The notes under the pieces were generated by a model that saw nothing but the letters and a program-made list of their open reading frames with translations, ran no database searches and was not told where the DNA came from. From Sulfotelmatobacter sp963788225 (GTDB lineage: Bacteria > Acidobacteriota > Terriglobia > Terriglobales > Acidobacteriaceae): a DNA stretch of 64,000 nucleotides. This document shows positions 1 through 9,707 of this stretch, piece after piece (the first letter of the stretch is position 1; each line of letters begins with the position of its first letter). The DNA is taken from positions 806,001-870,000 of the forward strand of contig CAWBGI010000002.1 in NCBI GenBank assembly GCA_963788225.1. The letters run 5' to 3'. A program made the position numbers and the translations under genes.

Positions 1-1310
1 CCAGCACAGTCTTGAAGAGAATTTTGTCGCGCCGGCTCAGGTTCTCGAGATTGATCGCCGCGACCGTGCCGTTGGGAATGGCGAGCAGCGTTCGCTCTTC
101 GGTGCGCACGCGGGTGGAACGCAGGCCAATATCCTCGACCGTTCCCGTACGGTCGCCGAACTTGCAGACGTCGCCCACGCGCATGACCTCATCGCCCAGC
201 ACCGAAACGCCGCCAAACAAGTTCGCGATGGTCTGCTGCGCCCCGAAGCCAATGGCCAGGGTGCCGATGCCCACGCCCGCCAGGGCCGTGCTCATGTTGA
301 AGCCCAGCACGCTCAGGACGAGAAAGATCGCCATCACGAAGACCACCGCCTTTATGATGCGCTCGCCCAACAACATCAGCGAACCGGTGCCCGAGTGGCC
401 ATGAGCCAGAGCCCGGTTGCGCACGCGCTGCAGGAACCAGCGAACCACGCGCCACAGAATCCAGTTGGCGCCGATAATGACAGCGACCGCGACCGCCTGG
501 TTGTAGTAGTGCCGCGGCAGCAGCGGCAGGCCAAGGTAGCCGGCCAGGACCCTGTGAACGATTGCACCTGCAAGAAGCCACGCTGGCCCGGAAACCGAGC
601 GCCGTTGCGCCAGTTCCGTTTGCCCACGCCTCTTTGCCCACCAGCGTAAGGGAATTTGCAGCAGTACCAGCAGCAGCCAGGCCGCCGCAGCGGCCATGGG
701 AATCAGCAGCAGCAAAGCCAACCATTGCCACAGCGGCATGCCGCCGTACTGATGCTTCACAGTCCACAAAGGCAACTTTGTTTCGACCTGCCGCGCCTCG
801 ACTTGGTCGTAAAGTTCGGGAACTTTGGCCAGCGTTTCGGAAGAAATCAGCCAGATTTTCCCCGCCGTGGGATTGCTCACTCGCACCAGTTCGAGTTCCG
901 CTTCGACATCGCCGGCTGACATGGTCCCCAGCCGTTGCCGGCCGGGTGGGACATCTTCCTGCAGCGCGCCTTCAGCCTGCCGGCTCGGTCTCAGGTTGCC
1001 GGCGAAAGCGCCGTTCATTACGGCATACAGCTTCATCGCCATCGCATCGCCTTCGCTCTGGCGCCGGCCCGCGCTCATCTGCAGATATTGCGCTGCGATG
1101 CTGTAGTTGCCCGCTTGCGCCGCCTGCAGAAATCCGTAGACGGTTCCATACGGCGTATCGCGGCCCAGTTGATCCGTCGGGGTCGTGGACGAAGTGCTCG
1201 CAGGGGCAGAAGGTTGCAGGAGTTGCGTGAGCAAACTCTGTGCCGAGAGCGGCAGGCAAGCCGCGACCGACAGGGCGAGAAAAATAATTCCTTTCGAAAA
1301 TCTGTACATG
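1..1310 (-). CDS. MscS-family mechanosensitive channel (3' end outside window)
   Basis: This is a small-conductance mechanosensitive channel that would release solutes across the inner membrane on hypo-osmotic shock. The start is the ATG at 1310, and the first ~25 residues form a signal peptide ending near LSAQS. A soluble periplasmic region follows, then four hydrophobic segments. The pore-lining segment is the glycine/alanine-rich ALAGVGIGTLAIGFGAQ, and the MscS beta domain carries IPNGTVA and then ENLSRRDK. The frame is open at base 1, so the C-terminal cytoplasmic vestibule is missing from the window. It starts 13 bp downstream of lpdA on the same strand, so it is probably co-transcribed with the pyruvate dehydrogenase operon, although nothing links the two functions. 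Family assignment is firm; gating properties cannot be judged. Confidence 0.9.
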
Positions 1311-1323
1311 GGTTCTTTCCAGC

Positions 1324-2799
1324 CTATGCGCGCTTGGGGCGGTATACGTGCGTGCTCGTGCCAAAGAAAACTTCGGCGGACTCCATCACCGTTTCGGAAA
1401 GCGTGGGATGCGGATGAATGCTCATCGCCACATCGCGCGCCAGCGCGGCCATTTCGACGGCCAGCACGCCCTCGGCAATCAGCTCGCCGGCGCCCGCGCC
1501 AACAATCCCCACGCCCAGCACGCGCTCGGTCTGCGGGTCGATGAGGAGTTTGGTCATGCCTTCGGGACGGTCCAGCGTAACGGCGCGGCCCGATGCGGCC
1601 CAGGGAAATTTCGCAACCTTGATTTCACGATTCTCTTTTTCCGCCTGGGTCTCGGTAAGACCGCACCAGGCAGCCTCCGGATCAGTGAACACGACCGCCG
1701 GAATTGCGGCAGGCTCGAACGCAACCTTGTGCCCAGCGATGGCCTCAACGGCGGTGCGTCCTTCATGCGAAGCCTTGTGCGCCAGCATAGGCTCGCCAAC
1801 CACGTCGCCGATCGCATAGATAGATGGATCGGCAGTCTGCAATTGCTTGTTCACTTCTATGAATCCGCGAGGGCTGACATGCACCTGCGTGGTCTCAAGG
1901 CCGGGAATCTCCGAGTTCGGCTTGCGCCCTACGGAAACCAGCACGCGATCGAAAACTTTCTCGCGATCTTTGTCGTGTACGGCGTCTTGCATCGCCGCGC
2001 CAGCGAAAGTCGCGCGAATTCCAGCGCCATCTTCTTTGAGTGAGGCGACAGTCGTGTTCAGCAGAATGGTTTCGAACATCTTCTCCAAACGCTTGTGCAG
2101 AGGAAGAACCAGATCGCGATCGGCGCCGGGGAGCAGCCCCGGCAGCATCTCCACCACGGTGACGCGCGTTCCCAGCGCGGCATACACCGAACCGAGTTCC
2201 AGGCCGATGTATCCGCCGCCGACAACCAGCAAGCTGGCGGGAATGTCTTGAAGGTCGAGCGCGCCAGTCGAATCCATCATGCGCGGAGAATCGAGTTTCA
2301 GCGCCGGAATGACGGCAGGCCGCGAGCCTGTCGCCAGAATAATGCGATCGAAACTGAGAACTGTTTCAGTGCCGTCCGCTTTGCTGATGCGTAGGGCCGT
2401 GGAATTCTGAAACGCCGCGCGGCCTCGAATGTATTCCACGTGCCGCTGCTTCGAAAGTATTCCCAACCCTCCAGTTAGTTTCTTGACTACGCTCTCTTTC
2501 CACGAGCGCAGCCGCGACAGATCGATCTTCGGCGCAGGAAATTCGATTCCCCAGTTCTTGGCCTGCTGCGATTCTTCAATCAACTTGGCGACGTGCAGCA
2601 AGGCCTTCGAAGGAATGCAGCCGCGATAGAGGCACACGCCGCCAGGGTTCAACTCCGGATCGATCAGCGTAACGTTCATGCCGAGGTCAGCGGCGAGAAA
2701 CGCGGCGGCGTAACCGCCAGGACCTGCGCCAACTATGGCGATGCGCAATTTATTTGTTTCCGGAGTGCCGTCTTGCGTTTGGCTGAGAGGTTCGTTCAT
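1324..2799 (-). CDS. lpdA: Dihydrolipoyl dehydrogenase (E3 of pyruvate dehydrogenase)
   Basis: This FAD flavoprotein re-oxidises the dihydrolipoyl groups of the E2 core and passes electrons to NAD+. The 491 residues are typical for the family. Visible are the N-terminal FAD-binding GAGPGG (residues 24-29), the redox-active disulfide GGVCLYRGCIPSK (C56 and C61), the second nucleotide-binding motif VVGGGYIGLELG, a C-terminal dimerisation domain, and the catalytic HPHPTLSE near residue 464. It lies 45 bp downstream of aceF on the same strand, so the order aceE-aceF-lpdA is that of a classical PDH operon. A shared role with 2-oxoglutarate dehydrogenase or glycine cleavage is possible but cannot be seen here. 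Confidence 0.97.
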   Translation of the reverse strand: MNEPLSQTQDGTPETNKLRIAIVGAGPGGYAAAFLAADLGMNVTLIDPELNPGGVCLYRGCIPSKALLHVAKLIEESQQAKNWGIEFPAPKIDLSRLRSWKESVVKKLTGGLGILSKQRHVEYIRGRAAFQNSTALRISKADGTETVLSFDRIILATGSRPAVIPALKLDSPRMMDSTGALDLQDIPASLLVVGGGYIGLELGSVYAALGTRVTVVEMLPGLLPGADRDLVLPLHKRLEKMFETILLNTTVASLKEDGAGIRATFAGAAMQDAVHDKDREKVFDRVLVSVGRKPNSEIPGLETTQVHVSPRGFIEVNKQLQTADPSIYAIGDVVGEPMLAHKASHEGRTAVEAIAGHKVAFEPAAIPAVVFTDPEAAWCGLTETQAEKENREIKVAKFPWAASGRAVTLDRPEGMTKLLIDPQTERVLGVGIVGAGAGELIAEGVLAVEMAALARDVAMSIHPHPTLSETVMESAEVFFGTSTHVYRPKRA

Positions 2800-2843
2800 G
2801 AAAGACTTTCAGTGGGATTTGTTTCCCCAAAACGCACGCACGC

Positions 2844-4634
2844 CTATCCCTGCACCGAGAGCAGGAAAGGCTGTTCGAACGCCTCCGCCACCCAGCGCAG
2901 AAAGCGCGCGGCGTCCGCGCCGTCAATCAGGCGATGATCGTACGAAAGCGACAGCGGCAGGATCAGCCGCGGCTCAAACTTTCCGCCAATCCACTCCGGC
3001 TCCATGCGCGAACGCGAGAGCCCGAGTATCGCAACCTCAGGATGATTCACAATCGGCGTAAATGCCGTGCCCCCGATGCCGCCAAGGTTGGTGATGGTAA
3101 ACGTGCCGCCTTCCATGTCGGCGAGCGTGATCTTCTTCTCCCGCGCCTTCTGCGACAGTTGCGACAACTCCACCGCCAGCTCGACGATATTTTTCTTGTC
3201 CACGTCGCGGATCACCGGAACCAGCAAGCCGCGATCTGTATCCGCCGCAACCCCGATATGGATGTACTGCTTGTAAACGATTTCTTCCTTCTCCATATCG
3301 ATGCTGGCGTTGAATTGCGGAAACACCTTCAGCGCGGCGGCGCAAACCTTCAGCGCGATCGCGGTTACGGTCATCTTGCCGCCGGCTTGCTCGGCCTTGG
3401 GAGCGAAACGTGCGCGCAGCTGCTCGAGCTCGGTGATGTCGGCGCGGTCGTGCTGTGTAACGTGCGGAATCGTGTTCCAGGACTCCGCCAGATGTTCCGC
3501 CGTCTTCCGGCGAACCCCGCGCATGGAAACCCGCTCGATCTTCCCGTACTTCGCGAAGTCCGGAAGTTTGGGTTCGATGAAATGTCCGGCGCGCGGCGGC
3601 GCCTGCGCTGCCACAGCAACGGCGGTCACCAGGGCCTTGGCATAGGCTTTCACGTCGTCTTCGCTGATGCGTCCGCCGGGCCCAGTGCCCTTGACTTCGT
3701 AAATGTCGACGCCAATTTCTCGGGCCAGCCGGCGCGTGCTCGGAGCCGCGGGAACCGGATCACGATGTTCAGTTCCAGCAACCTTGCCCAACTGCACCGG
3801 CATGGAGAACGTGGCAGGCCGTGGCTGCGGCTGGTCGGGAGGCAGCGCTTGTTCTTCAGTCTTACCTTCGGCGCGAATCGCAGCCTGAAAAGCCAGCCGC
3901 GCGCCGTGCTGCCCGGTGACGTGCTCGACAGGCGCGCTCCGAGGCCGCAGGGACTCAGCCTGCGACGGCCCCGTACCCTGCAAAGTAAAAATCACTTGCC
4001 CAACTTTGATCCTCTCGCCTTCCTTGACCTTCACTTCACTCACAACGCCGCTCACGGTGGAAGGAACTTCAACCACGGCCTTGTCAGTTTCCAGTTCCAT
4101 CACCGGCTGGCCCTCAGAAACTTTTGTGCCCGGAGCGATCATCAACCGCACCAGATCGCCCTCCGAAATGTTTTCCCCAAGTTCCTGCAGGCGGAATTCG
4201 CTGGCGGCAGGCGCGTCGGTTGACCGGGTTCGTGGAGGCGCAGGTTGAGTTTCTGCGGCGCTGACAGGCTGCGGTCTAGCGGCAGCTGCTCCTGAACTCG
4301 AAGACGTGCTAGAAGGAACTTGCGCCGGCTGAGCCTTCTTATCTGGTTTCTCCGTCCCCTTTTGACGCGGAGTTTCCTTCACTTCCGCTGCCGACGCACC
4401 ATTACTATCCGCGGTAAAAACAACTTGCCCGACTTTTATTTTGTCGCCTTCTTTGACCAGAATGTCCTTCACCGTTCCGCTTACCGATGAAGGCACCTCC
4501 ACAACGGCCTTATCGGTTTCGAGTTCCATCACCGACTGGCCCTCGCTCACCGTCGCCCCAGGCGCGATCATCAGGCGCACAAGATCGCCTTGTTCAATGT
4601 TCTCGCCAAGTGCGGGAAGTTTAAATTCGATCAC
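2844..4634 (-). CDS. aceF: Dihydrolipoamide acetyltransferase (E2) with two lipoyl domains
   Basis: This is the E2 core of the pyruvate dehydrogenase complex; it transfers acetyl from lipoamide to CoA. The 596-residue protein has, in order, lipoyl domain 1 (about 1-75, ETDKAVVEV with K42 lipoylated), an Ala/Pro/Ser-rich linker, lipoyl domain 2 (about 147-220, same motif, K185), a second linker, a peripheral subunit-binding domain (about 297-332, STRRLAREIGVDIYEVKG) and the catalytic domain (about 350-596) ending in DHRLIDGADAARFL with the catalytic His and Asp. The start is GTG at 4634. The two lipoyl motifs are nearly identical, which suggests internal duplication. It lies 112 bp downstream of aceE. 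Confidence 0.96.
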   Translation of the reverse strand: MIEFKLPALGENIEQGDLVRLMIAPGATVSEGQSVMELETDKAVVEVPSSVSGTVKDILVKEGDKIKVGQVVFTADSNGASAAEVKETPRQKGTEKPDKKAQPAQVPSSTSSSSGAAAARPQPVSAAETQPAPPRTRSTDAPAASEFRLQELGENISEGDLVRLMIAPGTKVSEGQPVMELETDKAVVEVPSTVSGVVSEVKVKEGERIKVGQVIFTLQGTGPSQAESLRPRSAPVEHVTGQHGARLAFQAAIRAEGKTEEQALPPDQPQPRPATFSMPVQLGKVAGTEHRDPVPAAPSTRRLAREIGVDIYEVKGTGPGGRISEDDVKAYAKALVTAVAVAAQAPPRAGHFIEPKLPDFAKYGKIERVSMRGVRRKTAEHLAESWNTIPHVTQHDRADITELEQLRARFAPKAEQAGGKMTVTAIALKVCAAALKVFPQFNASIDMEKEEIVYKQYIHIGVAADTDRGLLVPVIRDVDKKNIVELAVELSQLSQKAREKKITLADMEGGTFTITNLGGIGGTAFTPIVNHPEVAILGLSRSRMEPEWIGGKFEPRLILPLSLSYDHRLIDGADAARFLRWVAEAFEQPFLLSVQG

Positions 4635-4745
4635 TGCTCCATTCCTCTATGCTGCCAGATTCCTCCGCATCCTCCGCGGCATTTCTCAGCGCACCCCGCG
4701 TTCAAGCTTTTCGCTGTGCGGCGCCACGCACAAAATGACTTCTCG

Positions 4746-7427
4746 TTAACTCGTAGCCGGGTTCGGTTTCTCCGCATCGATCCCAAGATCGCCGACCGCC
4801 TGCTTCAGCGCGTCCACGCTGATTTTCTTTTCCCGCGTCAATGCGCCCAGCGTGGCCAGCACAATGTGCTTCGCATCCACCTCGAAAAAGTCCCGCAACG
4901 CCGCGCGGTTCTCGCTGCGTCCAAAGCCATCGGTCCCTAGCGCCACCAGTTGTCCCGGCACCCACTTCGCCACAGACTCCGGCAGCACCTTCATGTAATC
5001 GGACGCCGCAATGAACGGTCCTGGCGCATCTTTCAAAGTCTGGGTGACAAAAGGAACTCGCGGCGATTCCCCGGGATGCAGCATGTTCCAGCGTTCACAG
5101 TCGTTGGCGTCGCGATAGAGTTCTTTATAGCTGGTCACGCTCCACACATCCGCGGCCACGCCGTATTTTTCTTTCAGGATCGTCTGCGCCTTCAAAACTT
5201 CGTACATGATCGTCCCGCTGCCCAGCAGTTGCACGCGCAGCTTGGCATCTGGCGTGTCCGATTCGTTGAAGCGGTAGAGCCCGCGCAGCACGCCCTCGCG
5301 CACATGCTCGCCCTTCGGCATCTCCGGCATGTGCAGCGGCTCGTTGGTCACGGTGAGGTAATAGAAAATCGATTCCTGGTCTACGTACATGCGCTTGATG
5401 CCATCCTGAATGATGATGGCGATCTCGTAAGCGAACGCCGGATCGTAAGCCAGCAAATTCGGCACCGGCAGCGCCAGCACGTGACTGTGTCCATCCTGAT
5501 GCTGCAAGCCCTCGCCGGCCAGCGTGGTTCGACCCGCCGTTCCACCGACAAGAAATCCGCGGCACCGCATATCGGCAGCCGCCCAGATCAAATCTCCAAT
5601 GCGCTGGAACCCGAACATCGAGTAATAAATAAAGAATGGGATCGTATTGATGCCGTGGTTCGCATAAGCCGTGCCCGCCGCGATCAACGAGCACATCGAC
5701 CCGGCTTCCGTAATCCCTTCCTCGAGGATCTGCCCGTTCTTCGCCTCCTTGTAATAAAGAAGCGTGTCCATGTCGACCGGCTCATAGAGTTGTCCGACGC
5801 TCGAGTAAATCCCAACCTGCCGGAACAACGCCTCCATGCCAAACGTGCGAGCTTCATCAGGGATAATCGGCACAATCAGCTTGCCCAATTCCGGATCGCG
5901 CAGCAATTTCGCCAGCAGCCGCACGAAAACCATCGTGGTCGAAGCCTCGCGTCCCTCAGTGCCTTTGTAGAATTCTTCAAAGTACGACTCCGGCACAGCC
6001 TTCAGCGGCGGAGCCTGCACCTTACGCTGCGGCATGTATCCACCCAACTGTTGCCGCCGCGCCTGCATGTACTTGATCTCCGCGCTCTCATCGGACGGCC
6101 GGTAAAACGGCGCGTTGTGCAGCTCTTCATCCGGAATCGGAATCCCAAATCGCGAGCGGAAAAGTTCCAACTCATCCTCATTCAGCTTTTTTTGCTGGTG
6201 CGTGATGTTCTTGCCTTCGCCAGCCTCGCCCAATCCGTAACCTTTAATAGTTTTAGCCAAAATGATCGTCGGCGACCCCGCATGATCGACCGCAGCCCGG
6301 TAAGCCGCATGCACCTTGATCGGATCGTGCCCGCCCAACCGCATGCGCGCGAGTTGCTCGTCGGAAAGGTGATCCACCATCTTCAACAGCCGCGGGTCGG
6401 TGCCGAACAAATTCTGTCGGAAGTAAGCCCCGCTCTCCACGAAATATTTCTGATACTGCCCGTCGCTGATTTCGCCCAAACGCCGCACCAGCAGCCCGTC
6501 ACGGTCGGCCCGAATCAAACTGTCCCAGTCGGTGCCCCAGATAACTTTGATGACGTTCCATCCCGCGCCGCGGAAAATCGCTTCGAGTTCCTGAATAATC
6601 TTCCCGTTGCCGCGCACCGGCCCATCCAGCCGTTGCAGGTTGCAGTTCACCACAAAAATCAAATTGTCCAATTGCTCCCGCGAAGCCAGCGTGATCGACC
6701 CCAGCGACTCCGGCTCATCCATTTCGCCGTCGCCCAGAAACGCCCACACCTTGCCGCCGCGCGACTGCTTCAGCCCGCGATTTTCCAGATAGCGAATAAA
6801 GCGCGCGTGATAAATCGCCTGGATCGGACCCAGCCCCATCGAAACCGTGGGAAACTCCCAGAAATTCGGCATCAGCCACGGATGCGGATACGAACTCAGC
6901 CCGCCCCCCGGTTTCAGCTCGCGGCGAAAATTCTCCAGCTTCTCTTTCGGGATGCGACCTTCAAGATAGGCGCGCGCATAGATTCCAGGCGCGGCGTGTC
7001 CCTGAAAATAAACGAAGTCGCGGTCGCCGCTCTCCGTCCGCGCCTGAAAAAAATGATTGAAAGCAACTTCGTACAAAGTTGCCGCCGAAGCGAATGTCGA
7101 AATGTGCCCGCCGATGCCTTCCTGAATTTTGTTGGCCCGCACCACCATGGCCAGCGCGTTCCAGCGCACCAGGCTCTTGATGCGGCGTTCCATTTCTTGG
7201 CTTCCGGGGAACGGCGGTTGTTGCGCCGATGGAATCGTATTCTGATAAGGAGTGGTCGCCGAGAAGGGAAGATTCACTCCAGCGGCGCGCCGTGCGTGCA
7301 GCGCCAATTGTTGCAGCAGTCGCCCTGCCCGCGTCGGGCCGCCGCCTTTGGACAACACATAGTCCAGCGAGTCCACCCACTCTCGTGTCTCCAATACTTC
7401 TTGACCGTCAGTTTCCGTTTGAGCCAC
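4746..7427 (-). CDS. aceE: Pyruvate dehydrogenase E1 component, homodimeric type
   Basis: This thiamine-diphosphate enzyme decarboxylates pyruvate and acetylates the E2 lipoyl groups, feeding acetyl-CoA into the TCA cycle. At 893 residues it matches the gammaproteobacterial-type homodimeric E1, not the alpha2beta2 type. The ThDP-binding signature is complete: GDGEMDEPES, then NLQRLDGPVRGNGKI. The N-terminal region contains the RxNAMAMV-like element KSLVRWNALAMVVRAN, and the C-terminal part carries YVDQESIFYYLT. The start is GTG at 7427 with GGAGAG about 9 bases upstream. It is the first gene of aceE-aceF-lpdA. No PdhR-like operator was recognised in the roughly 200 bp upstream. Confidence 0.97.
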   Translation of the reverse strand: MAQTETDGQEVLETREWVDSLDYVLSKGGGPTRAGRLLQQLALHARRAAGVNLPFSATTPYQNTIPSAQQPPFPGSQEMERRIKSLVRWNALAMVVRANKIQEGIGGHISTFASAATLYEVAFNHFFQARTESGDRDFVYFQGHAAPGIYARAYLEGRIPKEKLENFRRELKPGGGLSSYPHPWLMPNFWEFPTVSMGLGPIQAIYHARFIRYLENRGLKQSRGGKVWAFLGDGEMDEPESLGSITLASREQLDNLIFVVNCNLQRLDGPVRGNGKIIQELEAIFRGAGWNVIKVIWGTDWDSLIRADRDGLLVRRLGEISDGQYQKYFVESGAYFRQNLFGTDPRLLKMVDHLSDEQLARMRLGGHDPIKVHAAYRAAVDHAGSPTIILAKTIKGYGLGEAGEGKNITHQQKKLNEDELELFRSRFGIPIPDEELHNAPFYRPSDESAEIKYMQARRQQLGGYMPQRKVQAPPLKAVPESYFEEFYKGTEGREASTTMVFVRLLAKLLRDPELGKLIVPIIPDEARTFGMEALFRQVGIYSSVGQLYEPVDMDTLLYYKEAKNGQILEEGITEAGSMCSLIAAGTAYANHGINTIPFFIYYSMFGFQRIGDLIWAAADMRCRGFLVGGTAGRTTLAGEGLQHQDGHSHVLALPVPNLLAYDPAFAYEIAIIIQDGIKRMYVDQESIFYYLTVTNEPLHMPEMPKGEHVREGVLRGLYRFNESDTPDAKLRVQLLGSGTIMYEVLKAQTILKEKYGVAADVWSVTSYKELYRDANDCERWNMLHPGESPRVPFVTQTLKDAPGPFIAASDYMKVLPESVAKWVPGQLVALGTDGFGRSENRAALRDFFEVDAKHIVLATLGALTREKKISVDALKQAVGDLGIDAEKPNPATS

Positions 7428-7511
7428 GTCTAATCTCTCCGTCGGTGAAGGCCGAAGATTCCATGATATTCAATTGCGCGGATTTTTGCTGGCACGAAGG
7501 CACCGTGCTCA

Positions 7512-7562
7512 TATGGAGACAGCCGCCCCGGCTGTCCCGCCGAGCGAAGCGAGGTGGCTTCC
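7512..7562. repeat. Interspersed repeat, GGAGACAGCCGCC family (copy 1)
   Basis: A roughly 50-bp GC-rich element that begins GGAGACAGCCGCC and runs through CCGAGCGAAGCGAGG. It sits between the divergent aceE and peroxiredoxin genes. A near-identical copy lies at 8203-8249, and related copies in opposite orientation lie near 24781-24851 and 46388-46494. It separates aceE upstream signals from the peroxiredoxin start. Confidence 0.75.
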
Positions 7563-7652
7563 ACCAGAGGCTAGCAAACTGAAGACAGCCATTAGTGACG
7601 ACGCCCAAACGTTCTACAATGCCAACGTCCGCTCGAACGCAGGAGGTCCCCG

Positions 7653-8200
7653 ATGTTGCGAATCGCATTGCTCGTGCTGGTGGTTGCAATCGTAGTCGTC
7701 GTGGTTCCGCGCTTGATCTCAGGCTCGCGCGCCGCCGCCCCCACCGCCGGCAGCGCCGCGCCCGATTTCGCATTGCCATCGCAGCAGGGCACTCCCGTCA
7801 GCCTGAAAGACTACCGCGGCCGCTGGATCGTCCTCTATTTTTATCCCAAGGATCAAACTCCCGGCTGTACCCGCGAAGCCCACAACTTCCAGGTCGATCA
7901 ATCGAAATATGCCGAGCGCCACGCGGTAGTCCTGGGCGTGAGCGTAGACAGCGTAGACTCGCACAGAAAGTTCTGCGCCAAAGAACGACTGAACTTCAAG
8001 CTGCTGGCCGATAGTGAAGGCAAGGTAAGCCAAGCCAAGCCTACGGTTCGCTGACAGATCTTGCAGTAGTAAAGTTCGCCAAACGGAATACTTTCCTAAT
8101 CGATCCCACCGGCAAGATCGCGAAAGCTTATACCAGCGTCGATCCAGCCCGCCACAGCGAAGAAGTACTAGCCGCGCTGGATCAACTGCAGAAGCAATAA
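7653..8200 (+). pseudogene. Membrane-anchored Bcp/AhpC-type peroxiredoxin, frameshifted
   Basis: A thiol peroxidase of the Bcp (PrxQ) type that would reduce hydroperoxides at the outer face of the membrane. Residues 1-23 are a single hydrophobic anchor, followed by the thioredoxin-like domain with FYPKDQTPGCTRE (peroxidatic C72) and a second Cys at about 112. The start has AGGAGG at a good distance. The frame stops at 8054, but the family sequence continues at once in another frame (VKFAKRNTFLIDPTGKI) to the TAA at 8198-8200. The break is a tandem AAGCC present three times at 8027-8041; two copies would restore one frame of about 180 codons. This is either a real slippage mutation or phase-variable site, or an assembly error. 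The truncated product would lack the end of the fold. Confidence 0.85.
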
Positions 8201-8202
8201 CG

Positions 8203-8249
8203 GTGGAGACAGCCGCCTCGGCTGTCCCGCCGAGCGAAGCGAGGCGGCC
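8203..8249. repeat. Interspersed repeat, GGAGACAGCCGCC family (copy 2)
   Basis: Second copy of the element at 7512-7562. It begins three bases after the peroxiredoxin stop codon, so the two copies bracket that gene in the same orientation. Direct repeats of this kind could mediate deletion or movement of the gene between them. Confidence 0.75.
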
Positions 8250-8376
8250 TCTTCACGAATGCCGAGAACCTAAGACTGTAGGCCGCTTCTGAACAACCCG
8301 GGATATCCTAGAACTGGGATAATACAAGGGTTACGAGGCGAGAAATGGCCAACGGAAGGAACAACGAGGCCATACT

Positions 8377-8440
8377 TTCAAAGTTCGTGCAACGTGTTCG
8401 TCGATCTTGGCCTGCGCGATGCCGGCGAGAAGCACTACAT
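8377..8440 (+). pseudogene. Possible remnant of an XRE/HigA-type antitoxin
   Basis: A short plus-strand stretch reads SSCNVFVDLGLRDAGEKH, which resembles the conserved N-terminus of HigA-like antitoxins (NVFxDLGxxDAxE). The rest of the domain is absent, and the frame continues into antisense of the next gene. The 8250-8459 interval otherwise holds no gene that can be supported. Resemblance is by eye over about 18 residues, so this is a weak call. Confidence 0.25.
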
Positions 8441-8459
8441 TCAGCCCACTCGCGGCTGC

Positions 8460-9551
8460 TCAATTCTTCCCCTGCGCCAAATACACCTCCACAATATGCT
8501 CCGCCATCCCATCCAGCTTAGCCTCAGCCAAATTTGTCAACACCACCGCGGTCAACTGATCATCTACATAGCGCACGATGGTAGTCTCGAATCCCTGCCA
8601 CGCACCGTCGTGGCTGATCACACGATGTCCGTGCCGTTCTCCGATCTCCCAGCCAAAGCCATAGCCATCCTTATTAGGCTGCCCGTCCTTCAACTTCGCC
8701 GGAGTCCACATCTGCTCCAGGCTCGATCGCTTCAGCAGCTTCTCCGTGTACAGCGCGGCATCCCATTTCGCCAGATCCAAAATAGAAAAATACAGGCTGC
8801 CATCGGCCGTAGTGTTGACGACGGGCGATACCCATTCCTGATTCTTCAACTCGCCTTTCACCAACCGGTAACCGGCGGCGCGATTGGGAACGATATCGGC
8901 CTCGCCGATGATGCGCGTCGTTTCCATTCCCAGCGGACGGAAGATGCGCTGCTGTAGAAAGTCCCCGTAGAACTCTCCGGTGACGCGGTGGATCAAAACT
9001 CCCAGCGTGAGATATCCGAGATTGCTGTACTCCCACTTCGTGCCTGGAGCAAATTTCAGCGGCATGCTCTCCACCAGCTTCAACTCCTCATCTTCGGTCC
9101 AGTCCTTGCGAAAGTCGAACTTCTCAGGATAGTCGCCGAAGCCCGCCGTGTGGCTCAACAACTCCCGCACCGTAACGTCTTTCCAACTGGCCGGAGCATC
9201 CGCAAAATACTTGGTGAGCGGATCGTCAAGTCCCACCTTGCCTTCTTCCACCAGCATCATCACCGCGGTAGCGGTGAACTGCTTGCCCACCGATCCCGAC
9301 TGGAACACTGTCTCCGGCTTCACCGGAACTTGCAGTTCAACATTGGCGAGCCCGAATCCCTCAGCCTGCACAATCTTGCCGCCGCGCGACACCAGAAGGG
9401 CCAAGCCCGGAATATGCTGCCGCTGCATCTCGCCCCGTACATACTTCGCGACGTTCTCAGAAACAAGAGAAGCGGTTTGCGCACAAACAAACGGCGTGGC
9501 GACTTCCAACAAAACCAACGCAGCAACGCAAGCACAGAAGATTTTTTTCAT
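8460..9551 (-). CDS. Serine hydrolase, class C beta-lactamase / PBP4-like family
   Basis: An exported serine hydrolase of the beta-lactamase/esterase superfamily. Starting at the ATG at 9551 (MKKIF) gives a clean signal peptide ending near CAQ; the GTG at 9572 is possible but only adds residues before the signal. The SxxK motif is SVGK (S87-K90), the YxN motif is YSN in KWEYSNLGY, and the KTG position is taken by HDG in ISHDGAW, as in esterase or D-aminopeptidase members. Length (363 aa) is usual. Such proteins are abundant in Acidobacteria; substrate may be a peptide, ester or beta-lactam, and true antibiotic resistance cannot be inferred. Confidence 0.88.
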   Translation of the reverse strand: MKKIFCACVAALVLLEVATPFVCAQTASLVSENVAKYVRGEMQRQHIPGLALLVSRGGKIVQAEGFGLANVELQVPVKPETVFQSGSVGKQFTATAVMMLVEEGKVGLDDPLTKYFADAPASWKDVTVRELLSHTAGFGDYPEKFDFRKDWTEDEELKLVESMPLKFAPGTKWEYSNLGYLTLGVLIHRVTGEFYGDFLQQRIFRPLGMETTRIIGEADIVPNRAAGYRLVKGELKNQEWVSPVVNTTADGSLYFSILDLAKWDAALYTEKLLKRSSLEQMWTPAKLKDGQPNKDGYGFGWEIGERHGHRVISHDGAWQGFETTIVRYVDDQLTAVVLTNLAEAKLDGMAEHIVEVYLAQGKN

Positions 9552-9707
9552 AGAGATGTCGAGTGCGGGCACCAGTCTATGGTTTCAATCGCCAAATCAC
9601 AAAATCGCCCGATCGCCCAATTTCCCACAATTACCTCAGTAACTTTCGAGCGCTTCCCCGGCGTTCTACCATGCCTTTGGCAGAGCTTCAGAGGGGGAGC
9701 TTCCGCA

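Noticed and set aside
2934..4223. A 429-codon plus-strand frame
   Set aside because: Antisense of aceF with no recognisable domain.
4950..7433. An 827-codon open frame on the plus strand
   Set aside because: It lies opposite aceE and is Arg/His/Pro-rich with no domain; high GC with a biased third position keeps the antisense strand free of stops.
8988..9707. An upstream extension of the histidine kinase reading frame
   Set aside because: It runs antisense through the beta-lactamase-like gene and adds no domain; the ATG at 9708 has a good ribosome-binding site.
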